Shown here piece by piece: positions 7,452 to 16,422 of a stretch of 46,526 nucleotides of DNA. Within the stretch, counting starts at the first letter, position 1; each line of letters begins with the position of its first letter. Below the pieces are notes generated by a model, which ran no database searches, was not told where the DNA came from, and saw only the letters and a program-made list of their open reading frames with translations. A program made the translations under genes and the position numbers. Location of the stretch: assembly GCA_012031965.1 (NCBI GenBank), contig JAAUSC010000034.1, positions 1 to 46,526 on the forward strand, given 5' to 3'. This stretch comes from Scytonema sp. RU_4_4 (GTDB lineage: Bacteria > Cyanobacteriota > Cyanobacteriia > Cyanobacteriales > Nostocaceae).

Positions 7452-7693
7452 TCGCCCCGACGGTAAGCCGAAATTTCTGCTGCTATATCTTCTTCTGTAA
7501 TCTCTTGTACTCCCGGAAGTAACTGCGTTCTATCAAATAAATCTCTCATTTTTTGACTCATTGCAGACCTTTCATTATCTTCTGCCAAAATAATGACTTC
7601 TACTCGCTGTCCTCGCTGAAATGGTAAATTCGATAAAACAACATTATTTGGGTCTTCAATCGTGACGTATATTTTGTAAGCGTTCATTGTCAT
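7448..7693 (-). CDS. Small antitoxin-like protein paired with the PIN toxin
   Basis: An 81-residue protein with a beta-strand-rich N-terminus (NAYKIYVTIEDPNNVVLSNL, then PFQRGQRVEVIILA) resembling AbrB/PHD-type DNA-binding antitoxin starts. The acidic helical C-terminus (EITEEDIAAEISAYRR) is the kind of tail that wraps the toxin active site. It is the first gene of a two-gene operon and its TGA overlaps the ATG of the PIN gene. The role is inferred mainly from context. The start at 7693 is one of two nearby Met codons (MTM). If the toxin is truly broken, this is a leftover antitoxin. Confidence 0.7.
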   Translation of the reverse strand: MTMNAYKIYVTIEDPNNVVLSNLPFQRGQRVEVIILAEDNERSAMSQKMRDLFDRTQLLPGVQEITEEDIAAEISAYRRGE

Positions 7694-8049
7694 TTAATCC
7701 TTGTCATTTGAAAGAATTGCTCACAAATTTACTCTATATTTTAATTACCTTCCTCTAAAAACATTAGATACTCATACTTTTAAATCAACAGTAATACTTA
7801 CGTTGAGCTTAACGAAAATCTAACAATATTACCATTAACTTTTCCCATCGTCTTAAATACCAAATACTGCTTTTTTAGAGGTTCTCTAATCTACTGTTTG
7901 TAGCTAACCATCATAAACACCATGCCCAAGATAGTAAATCGCGCCACCGCACATCCTCACCGTTGATAATCTCTTTTTCAGTTCTGGGGGAAACGTACCT
8001 TCAAATAGCTGTACAATTTCTACACGCTGGCACATACACAAGTATAGAC
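7694..8049. other. Intergenic, AT-rich
   Basis: This 356-bp stretch lies between the divergent antitoxin gene and the RHH/coiled-coil gene. It should contain both promoters. No structured element or conserved motif was recognised. Confidence 0.4.
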
Positions 8050-8634
8050 ATGACACGATTGGAGCGGGAATCAATTAACTTCAAACTCCCCAAACCCTTA
8101 GCAGCAGCGCTACGCAAAGCAGCAAGAGAACGTAAAACCACCGCAACTGATTTAGTCATTCAAGGGCTGCATCACATTTTGGGGGATGTACCAGGTACAG
8201 AAGTGAGTGTAGAAACTCGTCTTGCCCAACTTGAGGAAGAGTTTTTGCACATTCGTTCTAGTCCCGATGCGAAAAACACAAACCCCCATCATGAAGAAAG
8301 ACTAACCAACTTGGAAGGAAAACTTGATGCAATCGCAAACCGACTGGCGCAGTTTGAAGGAGCATTAATGCAAATGCAACACAGCCTCAATGCATCCAAA
8401 TCGCGCTATAAATCTGGTGGCTACCCCTATCAGCACAACTCCCAACCACCTCAACTCCAACCCTTTAACGAACAAAACTTAGCATTGCGACTCAATACTA
8501 CTGTCTCGACGCTCCAGGAAAAACGTGCGGTCCTTTCGCAGAAAGAGTTTGAACTTTGGACTCGTGAGCGCGACTCCAGTCAATATGCGTGGCGATTTAA
8601 CTCAAAAGATGGGCTGTATCACCCAGTTAAGTGA
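8050..8634 (+). CDS. Uncharacterised protein with ribbon-helix-helix-like N-terminus and coiled coil
   Basis: A 194-residue protein from ATG 8050; an upstream in-frame start at 7963 would add a stretch with no family look. Residues 1-45 (MTRLERESINFKLPKPLAAA, then LRKAARERKTTATDLVIQGLH) resemble a ribbon-helix-helix DNA-binding fold. Residues 55-120 are heptad-rich (RLAQLEEEFLHI, RLTNLEGKLDAIANRLAQFEG), a likely coiled coil for oligomerisation. A Gln/Pro/Asn-rich linker leads to a C-terminal helix-turn segment ending in WRFNSKDGLYHPV. This resembles small regulatory or partition-type proteins, but no family is recognised with confidence. It has no obvious partner gene; hairpins at 8728 and 8979 follow. 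Confidence 0.65.
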   Translation: MTRLERESINFKLPKPLAAALRKAARERKTTATDLVIQGLHHILGDVPGTEVSVETRLAQLEEEFLHIRSSPDAKNTNPHHEERLTNLEGKLDAIANRLAQFEGALMQMQHSLNASKSRYKSGGYPYQHNSQPPQLQPFNEQNLALRLNTTVSTLQEKRAVLSQKEFELWTRERDSSQYAWRFNSKDGLYHPVK

Positions 8635-8727
8635 GTGTGATTGCACCCAGTTCTGGGGGAAAAAACAGCGGCGATTGCAGAAAAATCAGCCACCAGAGCT
8701 TGTTTACCTCAGATCTTGCATGAAGTG

Positions 8728-8796
8728 AAAAACCGGGTTTCTTGAGAATACCTGCTCGTAGAAACCTTAATTTATGGTTCAGAAACCCGGTTTTTT
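8728..8796. repeat. Palindromic repeat AAAAACCGGGTTTCT...AGAAACCCGGTTTTT
   Basis: A perfect 15-bp inverted repeat (8728-8742 with 8781-8795) whose arms end in A and T runs, so it can terminate from both sides. The AGAAACCCGGTTTCT word is a widespread cyanobacterial palindrome and recurs at 22749-22815. It follows the RHH/coiled-coil gene. Confidence 0.75.
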
Positions 8797-8961
8797 GGGT
8801 CTTGTTGAGAATGGTGCAAGATATCAGTTACCGCGTTTTTGCAAAATAAACAGCACCGCCTGGGACGTTAGTTTTCGCACCACCACACAACCAGCTTTAT
8901 TAATATGACCGACGCAAAAAGCGAAATTTTTTAGAATCAGATTGCCACAGTTAGCAATTCC

Positions 8962-9078
8962 CTAGTGCATTCAGTCCTAAAAAAGTGACCAGCCGTATTT
9001 ACCCACGAGTAACCGACTACGCCGACAGATCAACCCTGACGGCTGGTCACTTTTTTCTGCGTCTCCCCACTAGTGCAT
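8962..9078. repeat. Variable-arm hairpin element, copy 4, flanked by 9-bp direct repeats
   Basis: The arms AAAAAAGTGACCAGCCGT (8979-8996) and ACGGCTGGTCACTTTTTT (9039-9056) are a perfect 18-bp inverted repeat. The loop, read on the minus strand, has TTGATCTG (9033-9026), 10 nt, then CGGTTACTCGTG. That is the same core and spacing as in the element at 535-610 despite unrelated arms. CTAGTGCAT occurs directly on both sides (8962-8970 and 9070-9078), suggesting a target-site duplication and recent insertion. It lies upstream of the amine oxidase gene and may affect its transcription. Confidence 0.75.
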
Positions 9079-9158
9079 AAAAATTTCTAGTCACCCTTAT
9101 GAAATAACAGAAGCGGTTCAACCGCTCAACACACAAACAACTAAGGGAAGCTAGAACA

Positions 9159-10676
9159 ATGGACACCAAAATTTTACTCGAACAATGCCAACTGGTAAAC
9201 TCTCAAAAAGGAAAGCATATTACAATCCTCGGCGCAGGAATCGCAGGCTTAGTCGCAGCATATGAACTCGAACGCCTAGGACACACAGTAGAAATTCTAG
9301 AAGGTAGCCCACGTATCGGTGGACGAGTCTGGACACACCGCTTCGGTAACTCCCCAGATGCACCTTACGCAGAACTAGGCGCAATGCGCATCCCCAGCGA
9401 ACACGAAATGACACTGCATTATGTTCATGAAATGGGACTAGAGGACAAACTGTGCAAATTCATGACAGTCTTTGAAGAAAGCAACGCCATGATGAACATC
9501 AACGGACAAGTGCTGAAAATGAAAGACGCACCCCGTGTTCTTCAACAAACAGAAGGTGGAATCTTTTCTGACACACGTTACAGTGAAAAAACTCGCACCT
9601 TTGCAGCTTGGCTCAAAACTATTATTAATACTATCGCCCCTGGTAATCTCCGTTCTGAATTTGCACGTGACTTACAATCTCACTTAATGGATGAGTTAGA
9701 ACGCTTAGATTTAGATCCCTACTTCAGTGAAGATGGTGAAACTATCGATTTAAACTCCTTCTTGAAATCAAACCCAAGCTTCCGCGCCAAATGTTCTCAA
9801 GGATTGGATATATTCCTGGGTGACATCATCACAGAAACCAGCCATGACTTGTTGCAACTCAAAGGTGGAATGGATCAACTCATTCAACGTTTAGCAGCTT
9901 CAATTACTGGTGAAATCAAGTGTAACTCTGAAGTTGTCGCTCTGAGCGTAAAAAAAGACCACGTTGAAATCACAACTAAGGAAAATGGTCAGTTGCGCAC
10001 ACGTTACAGTGACTACGTACTATGCACCATTCCTTTCAGTGTACTGCGTAAACTAGAATTGAGCGGCTTTGATGATGATAAACTTGATTCAATTCACAAC
10101 ACTGTTTACTGTCCCGGTACAAAAGTGGCGTTCCACACTCGCGAATCCTTCTGGCAAAAAGACGGTATCAAAGGTGGTGCTTCTTTCAGTGGTGATGGTG
10201 TACGTCAAACATACTACCCCTCAGTTAAGTTCAACCCAGAACGTGGTAGCGTGATGTTAGCGAGCTACACCATTGGTGATGATGCTCAAACTATGGGGAT
10301 GATGTCTGAACAAGAGCGCTTTGAGTATGTGCAAAATACTGTGAGCAAGCTTCATCCTGAACTAAACGCACCTGGTATGATTGTGGACAAGGCGTCTATT
10401 GCTTGGGGTAATTACAAGTGGAGTGCTGGTGGATGCACGATTCACTGGGATGATAGCGAATCTAATTACCTGGCTGCACAAAGACCTCAAAATACTCTGT
10501 TTTTTGCTGGTGAACATTGTTCAAGATTTCCTGCATGGTTGCAAGGTTCAATTGAGTCTGCTGTTGAAGCGGTTTACGATATTGTTAAGCACAGAGGTGC
10601 TGTGCAGTCTACTGCGATTCCTGTGGCTGTCTCTGATAAGAGTCGTGAATTGGTAGCGGTTGGTAGTGCTTGGTAG
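9159..10676 (+). CDS. FAD-dependent L-amino acid / monoamine oxidase
   Basis: A 505-residue flavoprotein of the amine oxidase family. The Rossmann FAD-binding motif ILGAGIAGLVAAYELE (23-38) ends at the acidic EILEG; the arginine-containing GGRVWTHRFG (54-63) and AELGAMRIP follow. The family's C-terminal FAD contact is FFAGEHCSRFPAWLQGSIES (about 448-467). The GAMRIP and GEHCS-PAW pattern is typical of L-amino acid oxidases, which oxidatively deaminate amino acids to 2-oxo acids, ammonia and hydrogen peroxide. The exact substrate is not readable. There is no signal peptide. A GGGAAG ribosome site precedes ATG 9159. It is a single gene with no obvious biosynthetic neighbours. Confidence 0.9.
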   Translation: MDTKILLEQCQLVNSQKGKHITILGAGIAGLVAAYELERLGHTVEILEGSPRIGGRVWTHRFGNSPDAPYAELGAMRIPSEHEMTLHYVHEMGLEDKLCKFMTVFEESNAMMNINGQVLKMKDAPRVLQQTEGGIFSDTRYSEKTRTFAAWLKTIINTIAPGNLRSEFARDLQSHLMDELERLDLDPYFSEDGETIDLNSFLKSNPSFRAKCSQGLDIFLGDIITETSHDLLQLKGGMDQLIQRLAASITGEIKCNSEVVALSVKKDHVEITTKENGQLRTRYSDYVLCTIPFSVLRKLELSGFDDDKLDSIHNTVYCPGTKVAFHTRESFWQKDGIKGGASFSGDGVRQTYYPSVKFNPERGSVMLASYTIGDDAQTMGMMSEQERFEYVQNTVSKLHPELNAPGMIVDKASIAWGNYKWSAGGCTIHWDDSESNYLAAQRPQNTLFFAGEHCSRFPAWLQGSIESAVEAVYDIVKHRGAVQSTAIPVAVSDKSRELVAVGSAW

Positions 10677-10702
10677 TTATAAATCTGCTCATCTTAAAGA
10701 GC

Positions 10703-10832
10703 GTACACAGTAAACAGTAAACAGTAAACATTAAACAGTCGGTGCATGCGTCATTCACATGCTGTAAGTACTGATAACTGATAACTGAAGAACTGATAAC
10801 TGAAGAACTGATAACTGATAACTGATAACTGA
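10703..10832. repeat. Short tandem repeats with a core shared inverted at 20231-20336
   Basis: Tandem AGTAAAC units (10708-10737), a unique core, then tandem CTGATAACTGA-type units to 10832. The 26-bp core at 10736-10761 (beginning CAGTCGGTGCATGCG) is repeated perfectly in inverse orientation at 20267-20292, and the flanking tandem units are also mirrored there. Such short tandem repeats are common in filamentous cyanobacteria. This is not a CRISPR: units are 7-10 bp without spacers. Confidence 0.8.
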
Positions 10833-10926
10833 TTTCTGTTCATGTTTCATTCTGCCTTACCCTTTTTGTGTGTTGTGCCCGCCACGAGCGGGCTTTATTG
10901 ATTGCGGTGGGACTTCTACCAGTAGG

Positions 10927-11577
10927 CTAAATAGTTGCTGGTTCTAGTAGCTTAATATTGAAATAACCGAACTCAGTTGTTGTGCTACTACCATCTTTAT
11001 ACTCTTGCACGACTTGCTTAGTCATCACATAGTAATTGCCTATCTTCTCATAAGAATCTTCAAATTTAAGAACACTGGTAACTTCATTGGTTTTCAAGTT
11101 ACGGAAAATAGCATCATAGTGAGTCGCAAGGTAACCAGAACCTATTTCTATGTTTTCGTAGGTATCAATAATAAAAGCCATGCGACCCAAAACTCGACTG
11201 ACCTGACAAATTTCTTTCCCCCGGACTTTATAATTTGAACCCATCGAATCGCCATTTACCACGATTTCTATTGCACCATCTGGGTCTTGTTGACCAAGGC
11301 TAAACGCATGCTTTCCATGAGACTCATCAAAGCTTGTATGTTTACGGTGGGTGACTATATCTCGCAATTGGGTATAAATTCCTTCTTCTACTTGCTCATC
11401 TGCAACACCCGTAACTTCTACGCTTAAATCGCGGTTGATACGAATCTTACCTGTGTAAACTTCATCTCCTTGAACCAGTTGCACATCTGCACTATAGCCA
11501 GGAAAGTTTTCATCCCAAGTGTAACGACTTTCGTAAGCGGTTTGGAATATCTGACGGGCTGTTGTTGGATGTGTCAT
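10927..11577 (-). CDS. DUF3386 family protein
   Basis: A 216-residue protein of the cyanobacterial DUF3386 family, recognised from TARQIFQTAYESRYTWDENFPGY near the start and the later FIIDTYENIEIGSGYLATHYD. It is predicted soluble, with alternating beta strands and no signal peptide or membrane segment. No function is established; the family is nearly restricted to cyanobacteria and some plants. ATG at 11577. It is transcribed towards the repeat cluster at 10703-10832. Confidence 0.8.
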   Translation of the reverse strand: MTHPTTARQIFQTAYESRYTWDENFPGYSADVQLVQGDEVYTGKIRINRDLSVEVTGVADEQVEEGIYTQLRDIVTHRKHTSFDESHGKHAFSLGQQDPDGAIEIVVNGDSMGSNYKVRGKEICQVSRVLGRMAFIIDTYENIEIGSGYLATHYDAIFRNLKTNEVTSVLKFEDSYEKIGNYYVMTKQVVQEYKDGSSTTTEFGYFNIKLLEPATI

Positions 11578-11680
11578 ATAACCACTTTGACTTCACCTTC
11601 TTTTTCAGTTTAATCTACTGAGGAGGTAAATCTGTTGATCAACAAAGAACTCAGTCCTCAGGAGCGTTCCCCCTGCCTAC

Positions 11681-11709
11681 GCTCCGCCAAAGAGTCAGAA
11701 TTGCTGGAG
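11681..11709. repeat. 29-bp dispersed repeat, copy 1
   Basis: A 29-bp sequence starting GCTCCGCCAAAGAGTCAG recurs identically on the same strand at 38219-38247. Upstream of both lies a diverged version of TTGATCAACAAAGAACTCAG, which also appears at about 31140. It lies between two minus-strand genes; function unknown. Confidence 0.7.
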
Positions 11710-11770
11710 GTCTTCTGCATCTGTTTATTCTGAATTCTGGATTCTGGATTCAGTATTTTTTGAAAATTAA

Positions 11771-13522
11771 CTATTCTTGTGAGTCGCTATCTGATGATGA
11801 AACCATAACTGGTTGTTGGTAGAGCGGTACGGTGAATGTTACTGTTGAACCAAGCCCTTCACCCAAACTATAAAAATTGACCTCACCTCCCATCGCCTCT
11901 ACCAGCTTTTGGGATATTGCCAATCCCAAACCAGTACCACCATACTGACGAGTGCGGGAGCTATCTACTTGACTAAATAATTGAAACAGTTTCTCCTGTT
12001 TATCGAGAGAGACACCAATCCCAGTGTCTGCCACACGCACTCTCACCATACCAGGAAATTGTTGGTCTTGAAATGTCACTTTTTTACGAACGACATCGGT
12101 GTTAACAGTGATACCACCTTCTTGAGTGAATTTGATAGCATTACCAACTAGATTTAGCATAACTTGCTTTAAACGTTGGTAATCACCATAGACGATAATT
12201 TCATCAGAAGTAGCAGGCATATTCATTTGGAAGCTGAGGTTTCTTCCCTCTGCTTGAGGTCGCATAAAACTTTCTATATCAGTAAACAGCTCATCTAACT
12301 TGACTGATTGCAATTCCAGTTCCATTTTGCCTGCTTCAATTCTGGCAATGTCTAAGATGTCGTTAATAATATCAAGCAGGTACAGTGATGATTTATGAGC
12401 TTCTTCAAGAAATTGCCTTTGTTCCTCTGGATCATCTGCCATCCCTTCCAAAATCAACTTTAAAAACCCGATAATGCCATTGAGTGGTGTTCTCAGCTCA
12501 TGGGTAACGTTGGCGAGAAACTCTCTGATGCGGCGAGTGGCTTGTTCGGCTTGTTGACGTGCTTGTTCCAGTTCTTTGTATAAAGTTGCGTGGGCGATCG
12601 CTGTCCCTAGCTGATCTGCCACATCTTTTGCTATTGCAAGTTCCTCTGCGGTTATTGCATAGCATTTCTTGCCCAAAGTGACAGCAATCAATCCATTGGG
12701 TTGGTCTTGGTGACAAGTCGCAACCACTAACATTTTCTGCTGGTCGAACTGAAGATGTTGTGGTTCTTCTGCCAAAATAGGTTGTAGAGTTGCTAATGCA
12801 TTAGCAAAGCCCGGCTCAGAAGCTATATCTATTTCCAAGCCAAGCATAGAGCTTAGAGATGGTTGGCGATACTCTGCTATCACCTGCACTTTCGTACTAG
12901 ATGACTGGTAGGGACAAATGATACAGCGTTCCAATTGCAGCGCTTTCCCCAAACTATCCACCGTTTGCTGCCAAATAATATCCAAATCCAATGTCCGCCG
13001 AATATTTCTGGTAATTTGGTTTATCAGTTTATAGTGGCGCTGTGAACGTATCGCTGAATCTTGCTGTACAGGTGTTTGAGATGTCAAGTTTTTTTCTGTG
13101 CTAACTGCTGCTTGCAGCAGTCGTCCCATGACGAAAACCGTTGTTGTAGTGCTCGACAAGGGGGGCATTATTGGACTTATCACCAACTCTAACTCAAACA
13201 ACTGCTGACCGTAGCTAAACCAGCACTGATACTTTTGGGGTATCAAAGTTGTGAAAACCCGCTGCAACCTTTCCATATATGCAGCCTTATCCACTGGGGT
13301 GAAGGCATATTCTTTGCTGCTTTGGTCTTCAACAATTTGCTTAGAGTCAAACCCGAGGCATTCACTGTGTTCCCACCAGAAAGTCAGGTAGCGTCCTGTA
13401 CTATCTTGCGTGTACACCAACTCGGCTCCTAAATGTGCCCATGAGCCATTAGTGTTACTGGTAATATCTTTTAGATTTTCTGACAATATGTTCGACCTTT
13501 GAGAGTTAGCAGTAATACTCAT
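11771..13522 (-). CDS. PAS-like/GAF sensor histidine kinase
   Basis: A 583-residue soluble kinase counted from ATG 13522; a TTG at 13555 could add 11 residues but starts with no family-like sequence. Residues about 25-135 form a PAS-like region (YLTFWWEHSECLGFD, ELELVISP). About 165-320 is a GAF domain (YKLINQITRNIRRTLDLD through ELAIAKDVADQLGTAIA). A short coiled coil leads to the HisKA dimer domain with the phospho-acceptor His341 in VTHELRTPLNG. The HATPase domain follows, with N box LNLVGNAIKF, G1 box DTGIG and G2 box GGTGLGLAIS. No receiver domain and no membrane segment: a cytoplasmic sensor. The GAF lacks an evident bilin-binding Cys-His motif. No response regulator is adjacent, so the partner is unknown. 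Confidence 0.92.
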   Translation of the reverse strand: MSITANSQRSNILSENLKDITSNTNGSWAHLGAELVYTQDSTGRYLTFWWEHSECLGFDSKQIVEDQSSKEYAFTPVDKAAYMERLQRVFTTLIPQKYQCWFSYGQQLFELELVISPIMPPLSSTTTTVFVMGRLLQAAVSTEKNLTSQTPVQQDSAIRSQRHYKLINQITRNIRRTLDLDIIWQQTVDSLGKALQLERCIICPYQSSSTKVQVIAEYRQPSLSSMLGLEIDIASEPGFANALATLQPILAEEPQHLQFDQQKMLVVATCHQDQPNGLIAVTLGKKCYAITAEELAIAKDVADQLGTAIAHATLYKELEQARQQAEQATRRIREFLANVTHELRTPLNGIIGFLKLILEGMADDPEEQRQFLEEAHKSSLYLLDIINDILDIARIEAGKMELELQSVKLDELFTDIESFMRPQAEGRNLSFQMNMPATSDEIIVYGDYQRLKQVMLNLVGNAIKFTQEGGITVNTDVVRKKVTFQDQQFPGMVRVRVADTGIGVSLDKQEKLFQLFSQVDSSRTRQYGGTGLGLAISQKLVEAMGGEVNFYSLGEGLGSTVTFTVPLYQQPVMVSSSDSDSQE

Positions 13523-13717
13523 GACTTGAGTTGGATAACATAGAAGCCAACCCAAAAAGAAGCTTTGCTATTCGCTGCTACAGTTGGGGATAAGTTTTTA
13601 CAGCTCTAGCACACTTGAGCGGCGATTTTTGATTGTTCTAAGAAGTCATATCGAAAATTTTACATTTTTTAATCCTCCAGATGTGTCTTATTTTTTACTT
13701 TTTTTAGTTTTTTGAGT

Positions 13718-13954
13718 TTAATCGTTCCATTCCCCTCGAGATGGTAAAGGTTTACGTACAGGTGTGCGCGTCAGTTCATCATCTCTTGGGCTTTCACCCC
13801 TCAACCACTGACGGATCGCCACCTCAATCACTTTGCTTGGGTCATTGGTGAGATGGTGAATTTGTTCTAGTAACTCGGAGTCTAAGCGAATAGCAATCTC
13901 TACCTTATCGGCAAGTCTTTGTTCCGCATCGGTAGCTTTTTCTTTCATATTCAT
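13718..13954 (-). CDS. Small ribbon-helix-helix-like protein
   Basis: A 78-residue charged protein. VEIAIRLDSELLEQIHHL (18-35) followed by a helix (PSKVIEVAIRQWLRG) resembles a CopG/ParD-type ribbon-helix-helix domain, and the tail is Arg/Pro-rich. These are often antitoxins or small repressors, but no toxin gene lies next to it. ATG 13954, with a second Met two codons on. The family call rests on pattern only. Confidence 0.6.
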   Translation of the reverse strand: MNMKEKATDAEQRLADKVEIAIRLDSELLEQIHHLTNDPSKVIEVAIRQWLRGESPRDDELTRTPVRKPLPSRGEWND

Positions 13955-14447
13955 AGGAAGATATACTCTGAATTCGTTTTTCCAAGGCTTTGTAAAGTCG
14001 CTCTATTCAAACCAGTAGGGCTATTGCGGGTAGCCGTCGCCCATGAAGTCCGTATTTTGTACTTCTTGTTGTTTATTGTACGCCTCTAACTGGTAAATAC
14101 GAGAAGCTATGGATAGACCTTCATATCCTCTTTTGAAAGTCTACAAGTCAATATTCATTTGTCAGTAGTCATTAGTCAATAGTCCTTAGTCCTTAGTACA
14201 GCATTTCATAAATTCGTGATGAATTGAATGATCCACTGGTAAAGCTTGAGGAGGCTTAATAACGCTACGAACTTGTGAAATCTTGTACTTAGTCATTAGT
14301 TATCTCACTTGTCCCCTTGTCCCCTTGTCCCCTTGTCCCCATCACCTCATCTCACCTCCCAATAGCACCGTCTTAGCTAAGAAAGCATTAAAATACGTTA
14401 AGTATATTGCTGTTTTATTCCTTGTTGCTGATAAAGCAAAGAAGTCT
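13955..14447. other. Intergenic region with short tandem repeats upstream of lepA
   Basis: Contains AGTCATTAGTCAATAGTCCTTAGT-type repeats (14160-14200) and four copies of TTGTCCCC (14309-14340). The frame of lepA stays open through the last of these, but the encoded Pro/Leu-rich sequence is not part of EF4. The lepA promoter should lie here. Confidence 0.5.
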
Positions 14448-16259
14448 ATGACTGACGTCCCCGCAGTTCGCATTCGTAATTTTTGTATTATTGCTCACAT
14501 TGACCACGGAAAATCGACTTTAGCAGACCGCTTACTACAAGTGACAGGCACTGTAGATCAGCGGGAGATGAAAGAACAGTTTCTCGACAACATGGATCTG
14601 GAACGGGAGCGCGGCATTACCATTAAGCTGCAAGCTGCCCGAATGAACTACAAGGCAAAGGATGGTCAGATTTATGTACTTAACTTAATTGACACTCCAG
14701 GTCATGTGGATTTCTCGTACGAAGTGTCTCGCAGTCTTGCTGCTTGCGAAGGTGCGCTTTTGGTAGTAGATGCTTCTCAAGGAGTGGAAGCTCAGACCTT
14801 AGCAAATGTTTACTTAGCTTTAGAGCATAACTTGGAAATTATCCCGGTTTTGAATAAAATTGATTTGCCTGGAGCAGAACCAGAGCGGGTTATCAAGGAA
14901 ATTGAAGAAATTATCGGTTTAGATTGCAGTGGTGCAATTCTCGCCTCTGCGAAAGAAGGAATTGGCGTTGATGAGATTTTAGAGGCAATTGTCGAGCGTT
15001 TACCACCGCCACAGAACACGGTAAACGACCGCTTACGAGCATTGATTTTTGATAGCTACTACGACAGTTATCGAGGAGTCATTGTTTATTTTCGAGTGAT
15101 GGATGGCACACTCAAGAAGGGCGATCGCATTTACCTGATGGCTTCTGGCAAGGAATACGAAATTGACGAGTTAGGAGTGCTTTCTCCCACCCAAAAGCAG
15201 GTTGAAGAACTACACGCTGGGGAAGTCGGTTATTTAGCCGCAGCAATTAAAGCTGTGGCTGATGCACGGGTGGGAGATACAATGACCTTGTCCAATGCCA
15301 AAGCTACTGAACCATTGCCTGGTTACACAGAAGCTAACCCAATGGTCTTCTGTGGGATGTTCCCCATTGATGCTGATCAATTTGAAGACTTGCGCGAAGC
15401 CTTAGATAAGCTGAAACTCAACGATGCAGCATTGCATTTTGAACCAGAAACCTCAAGCGCAATGGGTTTTGGTTTCCGCTGCGGCTTTTTAGGCTTGTTG
15501 CACATGGAAATTGTGCAAGAACGCCTAGAGCGAGAGTATGACCTAGACTTAATCATTACTGCTCCCTCCGTAGTTTACAAGGTGCATACCATTAAGGGCG
15601 AGGAAGAGTACATCGACAACCCCAGTCACCTACCCTCTCCCAACGAACGGGAAAAAATCGAAGAACCCTACGTTCAAGTGGATATGATTACGCCGGAAAC
15701 TTACGTCGGTACTTTGATGGAGTTGGCGCAAAATCGGCGTGGTGTTTTCAAAGATATGAAATATCTCACCCAAGGACGCACGACACTCACTTACGAATTG
15801 CCCTTGGCAGAAGTTGTGACTGACTTTTTTGACCAAATGAAGTCTCGCTCACGCGGATATGCCAGCATGGAATATCACCTGATTGGCTACCGAGAAAATC
15901 CCCTTGTTAAACTCGATATTTTAATTAATAGCGAGCCAATTGATTCTTTAGCAATGATTGTCCACAGAGATAAAGCATATAACGTTGGGCGGTCAATGGC
16001 AGAAAAACTCAAAGAATTGATTCCTCGCCATCAATTCAAAGTACCAATTCAGGCAGCTATTGGCAGTAAAATTATAGCTAGTGAACATATTCCGGCATTG
16101 CGGAAAGACGTGCTTGCCAAATGCTACGGCGGTGACATTAGCCGGAAGAAGAAACTCTTGCAGAAGCAGGCAAAAGGGAAAAAGCGAATGAAATCTGTGG
16201 GTACAGTGGATGTACCTCAGGAAGCTTTTATGGCAGTGCTACGTTTAGATCAGCAGTAA
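14448..16259 (+). CDS. lepA: Elongation factor 4 (LepA)
   Basis: A 603-residue translational GTPase from ATG 14448. The in-frame upstream extension to 14283 is repeat-derived and rejected because EF4 begins at this point. Visible motifs: G1 AHIDHGKST (16-24), G2 RERGITIK, G3 DTPGH, G4 NKID and the EF4-specific C-terminal domain with [18 protein letters not shown] and [20 protein letters not shown]. Length matches the family. EF4 acts on the ribosome, remodelling stalled or post-translocation complexes, and supports translation under stress; in phototrophs it helps photosystem synthesis. It is a single-copy core gene and monocistronic here. Confidence 0.98.
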   Translation: MTDVPAVRIRNFCIIAHIDHGKSTLADRLLQVTGTVDQREMKEQFLDNMDLERERGITIKLQAARMNYKAKDGQIYVLNLIDTPGHVDFSYEVSRSLAACEGALLVVDASQGVEAQTLANVYLALEHNLEIIPVLNKIDLPGAEPERVIKEIEEIIGLDCSGAILASAKEGIGVDEILEAIVERLPPPQNTVNDRLRALIFDSYYDSYRGVIVYFRVMDGTLKKGDRIYLMASGKEYEIDELGVLSPTQKQVEELHAGEVGYLAAAIKAVADARVGDTMTLSNAKATEPLPGYTEANPMVFCGMFPIDADQFEDLREALDKLKLNDAALHFEPETSSAMGFGFRCGFLGLLHMEIVQERLEREYDLDLIITAPSVVYKVHTIKGEEEYIDNPSHLPSPNEREKIEEPYVQVDMITPETYVGTLMELAQNRRGVFKDMKYLTQGRTTLTYELPLAEVVTDFFDQMKSRSRGYASMEYHLIGYRENPLVKLDILINSEPIDSLAMIVHRDKAYNVGRSMAEKLKELIPRHQFKVPIQAAIGSKIIASEHIPALRKDVLAKCYGGDISRKKKLLQKQAKGKKRMKSVGTVDVPQEAFMAVLRLDQQ

Positions 16260-16422
16260 TCCTCTTCAGCTTCTGACCCTGTTGACGGCTGTGCATGACT
16301 CACATCTTTATTATCGTTACTAGGTTGAGCCTGGTGACGTTTTCACGGAAGCTCAGCCTCCCGTTATGATAGAGAAAAAGAGCCAATATGGCTCTAGTTT
16401 GTTGAGAACTCTCCAGCACCAA

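Noticed and set aside
10703-10832. Possible CRISPR or minisatellite gene in tandem repeats
   Set aside because: Units of 7-10 bp without spacers; a usual cyanobacterial short tandem repeat block.
14283-14447. In-frame N-terminal extension of lepA
   Set aside because: It is encoded by TTGTCCCC tandem repeats and gives Pro/Leu-rich residues not found in EF4; the family start is ATG 14448.
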